Of a stretch of DNA of 64,000 nucleotides, positions 43,366-52,418 are shown one piece after another. The notes beneath the pieces were generated by a model. The model saw nothing but the letters and a program-made list of their open reading frames with translations. It searched no databases and was not told where the DNA came from. The stretch covers positions 103,877 to 167,876 of the forward strand of contig JBBIHB010000002.1 of assembly GCA_037447215.1 (NCBI GenBank). Reading direction: 5' to 3'. Source of the stretch: UBA1413 sp037447215 (GTDB taxonomy: Bacteria; Bacteroidota; Bacteroidia; Bacteroidales; Prolixibacteraceae). Position 1 is the stretch's first letter, and every line of letters starts with the position of its first letter. A program made the translations under genes and the position numbers.

Positions 43366-44763
43366 ATGAAACGAAGGGATTTTATAGCCACAACAGGTTT
43401 TGCTGCTGCAGGTTCATTGCTTGTAAATCCGGCAGTTGCAAATAAGGCCACAGCGCCTAAAATAAAGATTGCCATGGTGGGAACAGGTATTCGCGGAAAT
43501 GATTTCTGGGGTCGAAGAATCCTCAGGGAATATGGCGATTTTACCGAATTTGTGGGTTTAAGTGATATCAACCCGGGAAGGCTGGAATACGCAAGGGGTT
43601 TTATTGGGGCCAACTGCCCGGTATTCACCAATTTCGACGAGATGATGGCTAAAACCAAACCTCAGTTGCTGATTGTTACCACGGTTGATTCAACCCACGA
43701 CGAATTTATCATCAAAGGCCTTAAAGCCGGATGTGATGTGCTGACAGAAAAGCCCATGACTACCGACGAAATTAAATGCCAGGCTATCCTCGATGCAGAA
43801 AGGGAAACCGGACGAAAAGTGATTGTGGGTTTCAATTACCGGTATGCCACGCAAATTACAAAAATTAAAGAATTGCTTGCCGCTAACCGGGTTGGGCCCA
43901 TCAATTCGGTTGATTTTCACTGGTACCTGAATACCTATCACGGGGCCGATTATTTCAGGCGCTGGCATGGCTACCGCAGCAAAGGCGGAACTTTGCTGGT
44001 GCACAAATCGACTCACCATTTTGACCTTCTAAACTGGTGGCTCAATTCCGATCCCGTTGAAGTGTTCGCTTATGGTGCCCTTGAACACTATGGCAAAAAC
44101 AACCCGTTTAGGGGGCCAAATTGCCGCTCGTGCGGTCACAAAGATAAATGTCAGTACTATTGGGATATTACAAAAAACAAAGGGCTGATGGACTTGTATG
44201 TGGCCAATGAAAAATACGATGGATACATCAGGGACAATTGCTTGTGGCGCGAAAGCATCGATATTTTCGATAAAATGGCCGTTCAGATTAAATATGCCAA
44301 CAACCTGCAGGTGAGTTATTCACTCACCACTTACTCTCCCTACGAAGGATTTACAATTGGTTTCAACGGTAAATATGGCAGGATTGACTCATGGGAAGGA
44401 ATTCCCTGGCGGCAGGATGAAATGATCAACCAGGCCGAACGCCACGCACAGGAAATGAACCAGCATGGGAATGCCGAAACCGGCCGTTACGACGAAATTA
44501 TGGTTTCCGATAATTTTGGGAAATACGAACTGATAAAAGTTCCGCAGGTACGCGGCGGGCATGGCGGAGGCGATTCGAGGCTTCAGGATATGATATTCCG
44601 AACACCCAACGCCCCAGATCCGTATAAACATGCAGCCGGAACCCGCGATGGGGCCATGTCGATGCTCTTAGGAGTAGCAGCACGAAAATCAATCGATGAA
44701 AAACGACCGGTAAAAATATCAGAATTGACCGATATAGTGCCCCACCCGACAAGGGGAGCGTAA
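43366..44763 (+). CDS. Exported Gfo/Idh/MocA oxidoreductase with a Cys-rich insertion
   Basis: 465 residues with a Tat-like signal (MKRRDFIATTGFAAAGSLLV). Rossmann part: KIKIAMVGTGIRGNDFWGRR, LIVTTVDSTHDEFI, VLTEKPMTTDE (catalytic Lys). The sheet domain contains SKGGTLLVHKSTHHFDLLNW and the insertion CRSCGHKDKCQYYWD, whose three cysteines plus His could bind zinc or an iron-sulfur cluster. This group occurs in sugar-acid and polysaccharide loci of Bacteroidota. 31 bases after the SDR gene. Substrate unknown. Confidence 0.88.
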   Translation: MKRRDFIATTGFAAAGSLLVNPAVANKATAPKIKIAMVGTGIRGNDFWGRRILREYGDFTEFVGLSDINPGRLEYARGFIGANCPVFTNFDEMMAKTKPQLLIVTTVDSTHDEFIIKGLKAGCDVLTEKPMTTDEIKCQAILDAERETGRKVIVGFNYRYATQITKIKELLAANRVGPINSVDFHWYLNTYHGADYFRRWHGYRSKGGTLLVHKSTHHFDLLNWWLNSDPVEVFAYGALEHYGKNNPFRGPNCRSCGHKDKCQYYWDITKNKGLMDLYVANEKYDGYIRDNCLWRESIDIFDKMAVQIKYANNLQVSYSLTTYSPYEGFTIGFNGKYGRIDSWEGIPWRQDEMINQAERHAQEMNQHGNAETGRYDEIMVSDNFGKYELIKVPQVRGGHGGGDSRLQDMIFRTPNAPDPYKHAAGTRDGAMSMLLGVAARKSIDEKRPVKISELTDIVPHPTRGA

Positions 44764-44850
44764 CCTTTCAAAACTGTATCAACGAACTGAAAACAGATCG
44801 TATCAAAAAATTTCAAGCCAGCCTGGAGTTTTAATTTTTAAATTCATAAT

Positions 44851-45225
44851 ATGTCATTGGAACAAACTTGGAGATGGTATGGCCCCTCAGGCCCGATAAA
44901 CCTGAGGGATATCAGGCAGGCAGAACCTACCGGAGTTGTTACCGCGATTCACGAAATCCCGAATGGTGAGGTGTGGGGTTACGATGTTATTATAGCCCGT
45001 AAATGTTTTATCGAATGGGACGACAGCACATCGAAACCCAGTCCCAGGGGTTTGACCTGGACGGTGGTGGAGAATGTGCCGGTACATGAAGATATTAAAC
45101 ACGGCAAACCAATCCGGGCTATTCGGCAATCGGACTATCAAGGGGTATGGCCGATCTCAAGGGGCTCGAACAAGAAATTGAAGGAGCGGTGCAGTTTATG
45201 TCATTTGATTTTAACTAAAAAATAG
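44851..45225 (+). pseudogene. uxuA: Mannonate dehydratase gene with a large internal deletion
   Basis: The N-terminus is typical UxuA: EQTWRWYGPSGPINLRDIRQ, VTAIHEIPNGEVWGYD, then WTVVENVPVHEDIKHGK. Straight after that point, in the next frame, the DNA encodes NPGYSAIGLSRGMADLKGLE followed by EIEGAVQF and a TAA at 45216-45218, which is the UxuA C-terminus. About 270 residues of the middle, with the metal site, are missing, and the join is out of frame. A short odd insertion (WDDSTSKPSPR) also disrupts the N-terminal part. Live UxuA turns D-mannonate into 2-keto-3-deoxygluconate. Deletion in the cell or collapse in assembly are both possible. Confidence 0.85.
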
Positions 45226-45231
45226 GATATT

Positions 45232-46311
45232 ATGAGTTTAGAATTAAAGAAGAATTACAAGTATGCGATGTTGGTACCTACCAGTATGGGAGTGAGGATT
45301 ACGCCGGTTAACGGACAGCCTGTTCACAGCAGTAGCCTGTACGAGATGTATGCAACCAGTGCCGAAACCAATGTGGCAAGCATATCATCATTGCTTGGAT
45401 TACCGGTTAAGGTGCTCACAACATTTGTAAGAGACAGCCCGATTGCCCAGTTTATTAAGAGCAATCTGCGCAGCCGGAATATGGATTATGAAGGGCCTGA
45501 AGTTCTGCAGGGTGGACCATGGGGTTTCCGCCATCAGTTCAATATTGCCGACAGCGGGTTTGGTACCCGGGGGCCCCGCGTACATAACGACCGCGCGGGC
45601 GAAGTGGGCCGGACCCTGAATGTGAAAGATTTTGATCTGGAAAGAATATTCGGACAGGAAGGGGTTCAGATTGTTCACCTTTCGGGGTTGATCGCAGCAC
45701 TCTCGCCCGAAACCAGTGAATTCTGCCTGCAACTGGCACGTTTTGCCCAAAAATATGGCACCCGAATTTCGTTCGACCTCAACTACCGTGCTACTTTCTG
45801 GAAAAGCCGGGAGAAGGAGCTTCACGAAATTTTCACTGAAATTGCATCGGTTTCTGATATACTGATCGGCAATGAGGAAGATTTTCAGCTTTGTCTCGGT
45901 ATTGAAGGTCCAGAAGCAGGAGGGAAAAGCATCGATTCCGAAATTGGTGGATTCAAGGAAATGATTGCCCGGGTGAAAATAAACTTCCCAAATGCGTCGG
46001 TATTTGCCACTACGCTGCGTCAGGTTATCAGTGCCAACGAACATCTTTGGGGCGCCATCATGCTCGAAGGCGAAAACTGGCATGTGATTGACCTCAGGAG
46101 GATACAAGTCCTTGACCGGATTGGAGGAGGCGATGGATTTGTAGGTGGTTTACTTTACGCCATCCTGAAAGGCTGGGAACCCGAAAAATGGCCTCAATTC
46201 GGATGGGCTACCGGCGCCCTGGCAACCACTTTCCTCACCGACTATGCCCAGCCCGCCGACGAAGATATGGTCTGGAGCGTTTGGAAAGGTAATGCCAGGG
46301 TGAAAAGGTAA
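45232..46311 (+). CDS. kdgK: 2-keto-3-deoxygluconate kinase (PfkB family)
   Basis: 359 residues. PfkB fold with MYATSAETNVASISSLLGLP (substrate lid region), FRHQFNIADSGFGTRGPRV, and the C-terminal signature DRIGGGDGFVGGLLYAILKG containing the catalytic Asp and anion hole. Phosphorylates KDG to KDPG, the step after mannonate dehydratase in hexuronate breakdown. It starts 6 bases after the broken uxuA gene and so is cotranscribed. KDPG aldolase is not in the window. Confidence 0.87.
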   Translation: MSLELKKNYKYAMLVPTSMGVRITPVNGQPVHSSSLYEMYATSAETNVASISSLLGLPVKVLTTFVRDSPIAQFIKSNLRSRNMDYEGPEVLQGGPWGFRHQFNIADSGFGTRGPRVHNDRAGEVGRTLNVKDFDLERIFGQEGVQIVHLSGLIAALSPETSEFCLQLARFAQKYGTRISFDLNYRATFWKSREKELHEIFTEIASVSDILIGNEEDFQLCLGIEGPEAGGKSIDSEIGGFKEMIARVKINFPNASVFATTLRQVISANEHLWGAIMLEGENWHVIDLRRIQVLDRIGGGDGFVGGLLYAILKGWEPEKWPQFGWATGALATTFLTDYAQPADEDMVWSVWKGNARVKR

Positions 46312-46384
46312 GACATATGTTGGAAGCGGCAGTTGGTGGTTCGCAGTTTTATCCAGGGAATTGCATAAATTAAAAAGAAGATAA

Positions 46385-46771
46385 ATGGTGCAGGAATTTA
46401 GAAACATAAAAGTATATCAATTGGCATTTATAGCTGCAATGGAGATTTTTGAAATCACAAAATCATTTCCCATCGAAGAGAAATATTCGCTTACTGACCA
46501 GTTCCGCAGATATTCAAGATCAGTTTGTACATGTATTGGTGAAGCATACCGGAAAAGGAAATATCCTAAATATTTTACTGCAAAAATTACTGATGCCGAT
46601 GGAGAAGCAACCGAAACAACAATTTGGTTGGATTTTTCGCATTCTTCAAAATACATCAATACAGTAACATTTAACAGATTAATAGCAGATTACGATGAAA
46701 CCGGCAAAATGTTGAGTAGTATGGCTGAAAATCCAGAAAAATTTTTACCAAAAGGTTCTGATTACAAATAA
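46385..46771 (+). CDS. Four-helix-bundle protein (S23/23S rRNA intervening-sequence family)
   Basis: 128 residues, all helical: EFRNIKVYQLAFIAAMEIFE, FPIEEKYSLTDQFRRYSRSV, CIGEAYRKR, then EATETTIWLDFSHSSKYI and a final helix. This is the S23 four-helix bundle, first seen encoded in 23S rRNA insertions but here, as often in Bacteroidota, free-standing on the chromosome. A pentamer that may bind nucleic acid; true role unknown. It sits inside the sugar-acid locus with 73 and 107 bases on each side. Confidence 0.85.
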   Translation: MVQEFRNIKVYQLAFIAAMEIFEITKSFPIEEKYSLTDQFRRYSRSVCTCIGEAYRKRKYPKYFTAKITDADGEATETTIWLDFSHSSKYINTVTFNRLIADYDETGKMLSSMAENPEKFLPKGSDYK

Positions 46772-46878
46772 CTTAATCATTAGTTGAGTGGTTGTTTAGT
46801 TTTAGCAACTATTTACTGCCAACTACTTCCTGCCGCTGTTTACTTTTAAAAATACCATCAATTTAGATACAAGAAGGA

Positions 46879-48169
46879 ATGATACACTACGAAGCCGGTT
46901 CCACAAAGCACAACATGAGTGCATTGGACTTAAAAAACGGATTGTTTGAAGCGCTGAAAAAGCTTGGCAAAAAACAAAAAGTATTGGCTATTCCGCCTGA
47001 TTATACACGTTTTCCAAGCCGTGCAGGTGAACTTACCGAGTTTGCATGGGAGTATTACGGTGATAAACTGACCGATATCCTGCCGGCCCTTGGTACACAT
47101 AGCCCAATGACTGATGATCAGATTGCTCACATGTTCGGCAAAACGCCCAAAAAGCTTTTCCGCGAACACGACTGGCGCAACGATGTGGTTACCCTTGGCA
47201 CCGTACCGGGCGAATTTGTAAAAGAAGTGTCGGGCGGAGCAGTGGATTATCCCTGGCCTGCACAAGTCAACAAACTGCTGGTTGAGGGCGGGTTCGACCT
47301 GATCTTATCGGTTGGGCAGGTAGTTCCCCATGAGGTGGTGGGCATGGCCAATTACAACAAAAATATTTTTGTGGGTACAGGCGGTGCCGAAAGCATTAAC
47401 AAAAGTCATTTCATTGGTGCAGCTTATGGTATGGAAAAAATGATGGGACGTGCCGATACACCGGTCCGAAAGGTGTTTAATTATGCCTCCGAAAAGTTTG
47501 CAGCACACATGCCTATTATTTATATTCAGACAGTTGTGGGTGTAAACCGCGACGGAAAGCTGCAAACCTATGGTTTGTTTATTGGCGACGATTTTGAAGT
47601 ATTCGACAGAGCCGCTAAATTATCGCTCCAGGTAAATTTTGAAATAATTGAAAAACCATTGAACAAACTTGTAGTTTGGCTCGATCCAAAGGAGTTTAAA
47701 AGCACCTGGCTGGGCAACAAGTCGATTTACAGGACCCGAATGGCCATTGCCGACGGAGGTGAACTCATCGTTTTGGCCCCAGGGTTGAAAGAGTTTGGCG
47801 AAGACAAAGAAATAGACAGGCTGATTCGAAAATATGGATATTTTGGAACACTGGCCACACTGAAAGCAACTGAAGAAAACGAAGAATTGAAAAACAACCT
47901 TGGAGCAGCTGCCCACTTGATTCACGGCTCGTCCGAAGGACGGTTTTCGGTGACCTATTGTCCGGGAAAGAAACCCGGAAACCTTACCCGTGAAGAGATT
48001 GAAAGCGTGGGCTTTAAATGGGCCGATTACGATAAAATGGTTGCAAGCTATAACCCTGAATTTTTAAAAGATGGCTATAATAAACTTCNNNNNNNNNNGG
48101 GAGGAGATATTCTATATTTCCAATCCTGCACTTGGGTTGTGGGCATACAGGGAGAGATTTGAGTATTAG
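46879..48169 (+). CDS. LarA-family nickel-pincer racemase/epimerase homologue, C-terminus interrupted by a gap
   Basis: DUF2088/LarA fold. The residues that hold the nickel-pincer nucleotide and catalyse in lactate racemase have counterparts at the same spacing: His74 (LGTHSP), His151 (VVPHEVVG), Lys161 (cofactor attachment in NYNKN) and His177 (INKSHFIG, nickel ligand); spacing 10 and 16 residues as in LarA 174/184/200. Asp41-Tyr-Thr-Arg44 matches the N-terminal motif. After the N run (48089-48098) the true frame reads EEIFYISNPALGLWAYRERF and ends with TAG at 48167-48169. The neighbours suggest a sugar-acid 2-epimerase (for example gluconate/mannonate). Confidence 0.88.
48089..48098. other. 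Assembly gap (10 N)
   Basis: Ten undetermined bases within the LarA-family gene. The reading frame that carries the conserved C-terminus does not continue across exactly ten bases, so the gap length is nominal. Confidence 0.95.
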
Positions 48170-48430
48170 AAGAAGGAACTAAAAAAGGCGGGGGCAAAAA
48201 ACAATGGCAAAGAAAAATAGTTCGTAGCAGCAATAGTCAGTCGGCAGTAAGGGTTCAGAGTTTACAGGTCAGGCCGGTGTTTTGAGCTTAAGGTATAGCA
48301 GCTCCGTTGTAGCTAAATAGAGGTAGTAAAAAGCGCTCCCCTCCTCAACTCAAGGCTTCGATTGAAAGGCAAACCCTGATTATACCGGTGGAGGTTTAGA
48401 TTTTGAGGTTTAAAGGTTATTCATAAAAAA
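48170..48430. other. Intergenic stretch, no gene seen
   Basis: About 260 bases with no ORF, hairpin terminator or consensus promoter that I can support, although a Gfo/Idh gene starts at its end. Confidence 0.5.
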
Positions 48431-49468
48431 ATGAAAGAGATAAATTGGGGAATTATAGGGGTTGGTAATGTTACTGAGCTTAAGAGCGGCCCGGCATTCA
48501 ATAAAGTACCGGGGTCGAGGTTGGTTGCCGTAATGCGGCGCAACGCCTCAAAAGCCGAAGATTATGCCCGCCGGCATAATGTTGCCCGCTGGTACACCGA
48601 TGCCGATGAGCTTATTTGCGACCCAGGAGTAAATGCCGTTTATGTGGCTACCCCTCCCTATAAACATGCCGAATATGCCATAAAGGCCATGAAAGCAGGT
48701 AAGCCGGTGTATGTGGAAAAGCCTATGGCTATGAATTACCGCGAATGTAAAGAGATGCTCCGGGTATCGGAAGAAACCGGCATGCCCCTGTTTGTGGCTT
48801 ATTATCGCCGCACTTTGCCCGCATTCTTAAAAGTTAAGGAATTGATTGAATCGGGACAAATCGGTAATCCACTCACCGTCAATATAAAACTGCACCGAGA
48901 AGCCAAAGAGAGATACCAGAAACCAGAAGAGATGAGCTGGCATGTTTTTCCTGAATTCGGTGGAGCCGGCCACTTCTTCGATCTGGCATCTCATCAGTTC
49001 GATTACCTCGATTTCTTGTTCGGCCTAATTGCTGAAGTGAAAGGTATAGCCGTCAATCAGGCCAGCCTCTACCCTGCTGAAGATACCGTTACAGGAACCT
49101 TCATCTTCGAAAATGGTGTGACTGGAACCGGAAGCTGGTGTTTTGTTGCCCATAATTCAGCATTTAACGATGTTATTGAAATTATTGGTGATGGCGGCAC
49201 TATAACCTTCTCTACATTTTTGCACAGTGAAGTAGTAATGCAGAATAATGAAGGCACGCATAAGTACCGGTTCCAGAATCCAGAAAACATTCAATATGAC
49301 CTTATTCGGCAAGTAGTTGAAACATTAAACGGAATAAATGAATGTACAAGTACAGGCGAAAGTGCAGCCCGAACAAACGCTGTTCTGGACGAAATGGTGA
49401 AAAATTACTATTTGGGCAACAGTCACCGGGCTTCAAAAATAAAAGGAAGCTGCCGTGCAAATCTGTAA
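48431..49468 (+). CDS. Cytoplasmic Gfo/Idh/MocA oxidoreductase
   Basis: 345 residues, no signal peptide. Rossmann fold EINWGIIGVGNVTELKSGPA, VYVATPPYKHAEYA, catalytic VYVEKPMAMNYRE, then the sheet domain with GGAGHFFDLASHQFDYLDFL (substrate-binding His and Asp). Inositol/glucose-dehydrogenase-like, cytoplasmic, NAD(P)-dependent. Its place between the LarA homologue and pdxB suggests a sugar or sugar-acid substrate. Different subgroup from the two exported Gfo/Idh proteins in this locus. Confidence 0.88.
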   Translation: MKEINWGIIGVGNVTELKSGPAFNKVPGSRLVAVMRRNASKAEDYARRHNVARWYTDADELICDPGVNAVYVATPPYKHAEYAIKAMKAGKPVYVEKPMAMNYRECKEMLRVSEETGMPLFVAYYRRTLPAFLKVKELIESGQIGNPLTVNIKLHREAKERYQKPEEMSWHVFPEFGGAGHFFDLASHQFDYLDFLFGLIAEVKGIAVNQASLYPAEDTVTGTFIFENGVTGTGSWCFVAHNSAFNDVIEIIGDGGTITFSTFLHSEVVMQNNEGTHKYRFQNPENIQYDLIRQVVETLNGINECTSTGESAARTNAVLDEMVKNYYLGNSHRASKIKGSCRANL

Positions 49469-49506
49469 AAACTAATATATTAAATATCTGATATTTATAG
49501 GATTTA

Positions 49507-50661
49507 ATGAAAGTAGTAATCGACGATAAAATTCCATATATTAAGGGAGCACTTGAACCTTTTGCCGATGTGGTTTACCTTTCGGGAAGTAAAACAACCC
49601 CCGAAGTTGTAAAAGATGCTGATGCATTAATCACACGCACCCGTACCATCTGCAATGAAAAACTGCTTGCTGGTTCGGCAGTGAAATTCATCGCAACAGC
49701 CACCATTGGTTACGACCATATCGATATCGATTTCTGCAAAAAAGCCGGAATTGAATGGACAAATGCTCCGGGTTGCAATGCCCGAAGCGTGGAGCAATAT
49801 ATTGCTTCCGCTTTGTTTACATGGGCATTGGAACGACGGATCAAACTCAGGGAGAAAACCATAGGAATAGTGGGTGTGGGCAATGTGGGATCGAAAGTTG
49901 AGCGGTTTTGCAAAACAATTGGTATGAAAGTGTTGCTCAACGACCCTCCACGGGAAAGAGTTGAGGGTAATAATAAATTTGTGTCACTTGAAACCATTCA
50001 GCAAGATGCAGATATTATCACTTTTCATGTGCCGCTTAATATGGAAGGCGAAGATGCCACTTTTCATATGGCAAATAGTCGGTTTTTTGACAACCTGGCA
50101 CGCCAACCCCTGCTAATCAATTCATGCAGGGGAGAAGTATTTGAAACCAATACAGTGAAAACAGCCCTGAAAAGAGGTATAATTGATGCTTATATTGCCG
50201 ATTGCTGGGAAAATGAGCCAGATATTGATTTGGAGTTGCTTGAAATAGCCTATATGGCAACCCCCCACATAGCAGGCTATTCAAAAGATGGAAAGGCAAA
50301 TGGCACAGCCATGAGTGTCCAGGCCATCAGCAGGTTTTTTGGTCTGGGAATAGATGAATGGCAACCCGAAGGGATTGAAATGCCCGATAACACCAATCTG
50401 GTTATTGATGGAACCAGGCGCGACGAAGAAACCATTATTGCCGAAGCTGTATTGAGTACCTACGATATTGAAGCTGATGATAATGCACTTCGGTCAAACC
50501 CGGATGATTTTGAAAAACTCAGGGGAGATTATCCTGTCCGGCGGGAATTTCCGGTTTTCAAAGTAATAGCCACCAATATTGAACCGAAAGTGATTGAAAA
50601 ATTAAAAGCCATCGGGTTTAAGGTTGACAGTAAAATTACTTATCAACAAATTGGAAGTTAG
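49507..50661 (+). CDS. pdxB: Erythronate-4-phosphate dehydrogenase
   Basis: 384 residues of the D-isomer 2-hydroxyacid dehydrogenase fold. MKVVIDDKIPYIKGALEPFA is the characteristic PdxB start; NAD site TIGIVGVGNVGSKVERFCK; catalytic Arg, Glu and His in NSCRGEVFE, YIADCWENEPD and MATPHIAGYS; and the C-terminal PdxB dimerisation domain (~290-380) is present. Makes 2-oxo-3-hydroxy-4-phosphobutanoate for pyridoxal-phosphate synthesis. Length matches E. coli PdxB. The stop is 15 bases before the structured repeat. Confidence 0.92.
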   Translation: MKVVIDDKIPYIKGALEPFADVVYLSGSKTTPEVVKDADALITRTRTICNEKLLAGSAVKFIATATIGYDHIDIDFCKKAGIEWTNAPGCNARSVEQYIASALFTWALERRIKLREKTIGIVGVGNVGSKVERFCKTIGMKVLLNDPPRERVEGNNKFVSLETIQQDADIITFHVPLNMEGEDATFHMANSRFFDNLARQPLLINSCRGEVFETNTVKTALKRGIIDAYIADCWENEPDIDLELLEIAYMATPHIAGYSKDGKANGTAMSVQAISRFFGLGIDEWQPEGIEMPDNTNLVIDGTRRDEETIIAEAVLSTYDIEADDNALRSNPDDFEKLRGDYPVRREFPVFKVIATNIEPKVIEKLKAIGFKVDSKITYQQIGS

Positions 50662-50676
50662 AAATTAAAATAATGA

Positions 50677-50780
50677 AATTTCCATGATATCAGGAACACA
50701 AACCGTTATGAATAACATTTCTCATGGAAATTCCCCGCCAGAGCGATTCTGTCGGCCTGGCATCCGACCATTTAAAAATA
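50677..50780 (+). repeat. Structured intergenic element, copy 2
   Basis: Same element as 16911-17034. Stem AATTTCCATGA / TCATGGAAATT (50677-50687 with 50722-50732) encloses 34 bases without the extra internal hairpin. The conserved core GCCAGAGCGATTCTGTCGGC then TGGCATCCGACCATTT follows. CCAG/CTGG and CGA/TCG pair; alternatively TCGG can pair with CCGA. It ends about 60 bases ahead of gnd in the gene's own direction. Confidence 0.7.
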
Positions 50781-50841
50781 AAACAGTATATACGAATGAA
50801 ATATATATATATTTATAGTAATTATTTAGAGTAAAATTAAA

Positions 50842-52296
50842 ATGAAAAAATTAGCAGATATTGGATTGATCGGGTTGGCCGTAATGGGCGAAAACCTGGT
50901 ATTAAACATGGAAAGCAAAGGTTATACAGTATCCGTTTACAACCGGACAGTATCAAAAGTGGATGATTTTTTGAACGGCCGGGGTGCTTGTAAAAATTTT
51001 ATCGGGGCTAAATCGATTGAAGGACTGGTAGCTTCGCTTGAAAGGCCCCGTAAAGTGATGATGCTGGTAAAAGCCGGAAAACCGGTCGATGATTTCATTG
51101 AATTGCTGATTCCCCATCTGGAGCCGGGCGATATTATTATTGACGGGGGTAACTCCCACTTTCCGGATACTATCCGTCGAACAAAGTATATTGAAAGCAA
51201 GGGATTGCTGTTTATCGGTACAGGTGTGTCGGGTGGCGAGGAAGGCGCATTGCTGGGCCCGTCGATTATGCCCGGAGGCTCTCCTGCCGCATGGCCTTAT
51301 GTAAAAAATATTTTCCAGTCGATCGCTGCCAAAGTTGAGAATGGTGATCCTTGCTGTGATTGGGTAGGCGAAGACGGAGCCGGTCATTTTGTGAAAATGG
51401 TACACAATGGCATCGAATATGGTGATATGCAGATTATTAATGAAGCTTACCACCTGATGAAAGACCTCCTTGGGATGGATGCTTTCGAACAGCATGAGGT
51501 ATTTAAAAAATGGAACGAAGAAGAACTTGACTCCTATCTGATTGAGATTACCCGGGATATCCTGGATTTCAAAGACGAAGACGGATCACCGCTGGTAGAA
51601 AAAATCCTCGACACAGCCGGACAGAAAGGTACAGGCAAATGGACGGGTGTTGCAGCGCTCGATCTCGGTATTCCATTGACACTCATCGGCGAATCGGTAT
51701 TTTCCCGTTGCTTGTCGGCACAGAAGGATCTTAGGGTCCAGGCTTCGAAAGTCTTGAGTGGCCCGAAAACCAGTTTTACAGGTGATAAGCAGCAATTTAT
51801 AGATGACCTGAAAATGGCACTCTACGGAGCTAAAATCATTTCGTATGCACAAGGGTATAACCTGATGATGGAGGCTGCCAAAGAATACAAATGGAACCTG
51901 AATTATGGCGGTATTGCCCTGATGTGGCGGGGAGGCTGTATTATACGTTCAGTATTCCTTGGCGATATTAAAAAAGCTTTCGACAAAAACCCTGAATTAC
52001 CCAACCTGCTGCTCGACCCATTCTTTAAGGAAAGAGTAGAAGCTGCTCAGGAAGGCTGGAGAAGGGTTTGTGCAACTGCCCTTGCTAATGGGATACCTGT
52101 TCCGGCACTCACTTCGGCGCTTTGTTATTTCGACGGTTTCCGCAGCGAAAGGCTACCGGCAAACCTTTTGCAGGCACAACGTGATTATTTCGGCGCCCAT
52201 ATGTACGAAAGGGTGGATAAACCACGTGGCGAATTTTTTCATACCAACTGGACCGGACGTGGTGGCGAAACTGCTTCTTCAACCTATATAGTGTAA
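50842..52296 (+). CDS. gnd: 6-phosphogluconate dehydrogenase, decarboxylating
   Basis: 484 residues, full length. NADP site DIGLIGLAVMGENLVLNMES with VYNRTVSKVDDF, the signature IIDGGNSHFPDT, and the catalytic Lys-Asn pair in GAGHFVKMVHNGIEYGDMQI, then the all-helical C-terminal half. Oxidises 6-phosphogluconate to ribulose-5-phosphate and CO2 in the pentose phosphate pathway. Single gene between the structured element and a strong terminator. Adjacent to a possible gluconate/mannonate epimerase, it would be a natural outlet for gluconate after phosphorylation, though no gluconokinase is seen. Confidence 0.96.
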   Translation: MKKLADIGLIGLAVMGENLVLNMESKGYTVSVYNRTVSKVDDFLNGRGACKNFIGAKSIEGLVASLERPRKVMMLVKAGKPVDDFIELLIPHLEPGDIIIDGGNSHFPDTIRRTKYIESKGLLFIGTGVSGGEEGALLGPSIMPGGSPAAWPYVKNIFQSIAAKVENGDPCCDWVGEDGAGHFVKMVHNGIEYGDMQIINEAYHLMKDLLGMDAFEQHEVFKKWNEEELDSYLIEITRDILDFKDEDGSPLVEKILDTAGQKGTGKWTGVAALDLGIPLTLIGESVFSRCLSAQKDLRVQASKVLSGPKTSFTGDKQQFIDDLKMALYGAKIISYAQGYNLMMEAAKEYKWNLNYGGIALMWRGGCIIRSVFLGDIKKAFDKNPELPNLLLDPFFKERVEAAQEGWRRVCATALANGIPVPALTSALCYFDGFRSERLPANLLQAQRDYFGAHMYERVDKPRGEFFHTNWTGRGGETASSTYIV

Positions 52297-52323
52297 TAAT
52301 ATCTGAAAATAATTATTCATCTG

Positions 52324-52349
52324 AAAGGCCGGGATTATCCGGCCTTTTT
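52324..52349 (+). terminator. Intrinsic terminator of gnd
   Basis: Perfect 9-bp stem AAAGGCCGG / CCGGCCTTT, six-base loop, followed by TTCTTT; 27 bases after the gnd stop. Confidence 0.88.
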
Positions 52350-52418
52350 CTTTATTTCATGTTCAATACTATATTTTCGCATTTTTTGGTTTATTTTCGA
52401 ACCCATAAATCGTTTGCT

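Noticed and set aside
48099..48162. C-terminus of the LarA-like protein in the frame reading GGDILYFQSCTW
   Set aside because: A neighbouring frame encodes EEIFYISNPALGLWAYRERF, the expected family C-terminus; the first frame results from the nominal gap length.
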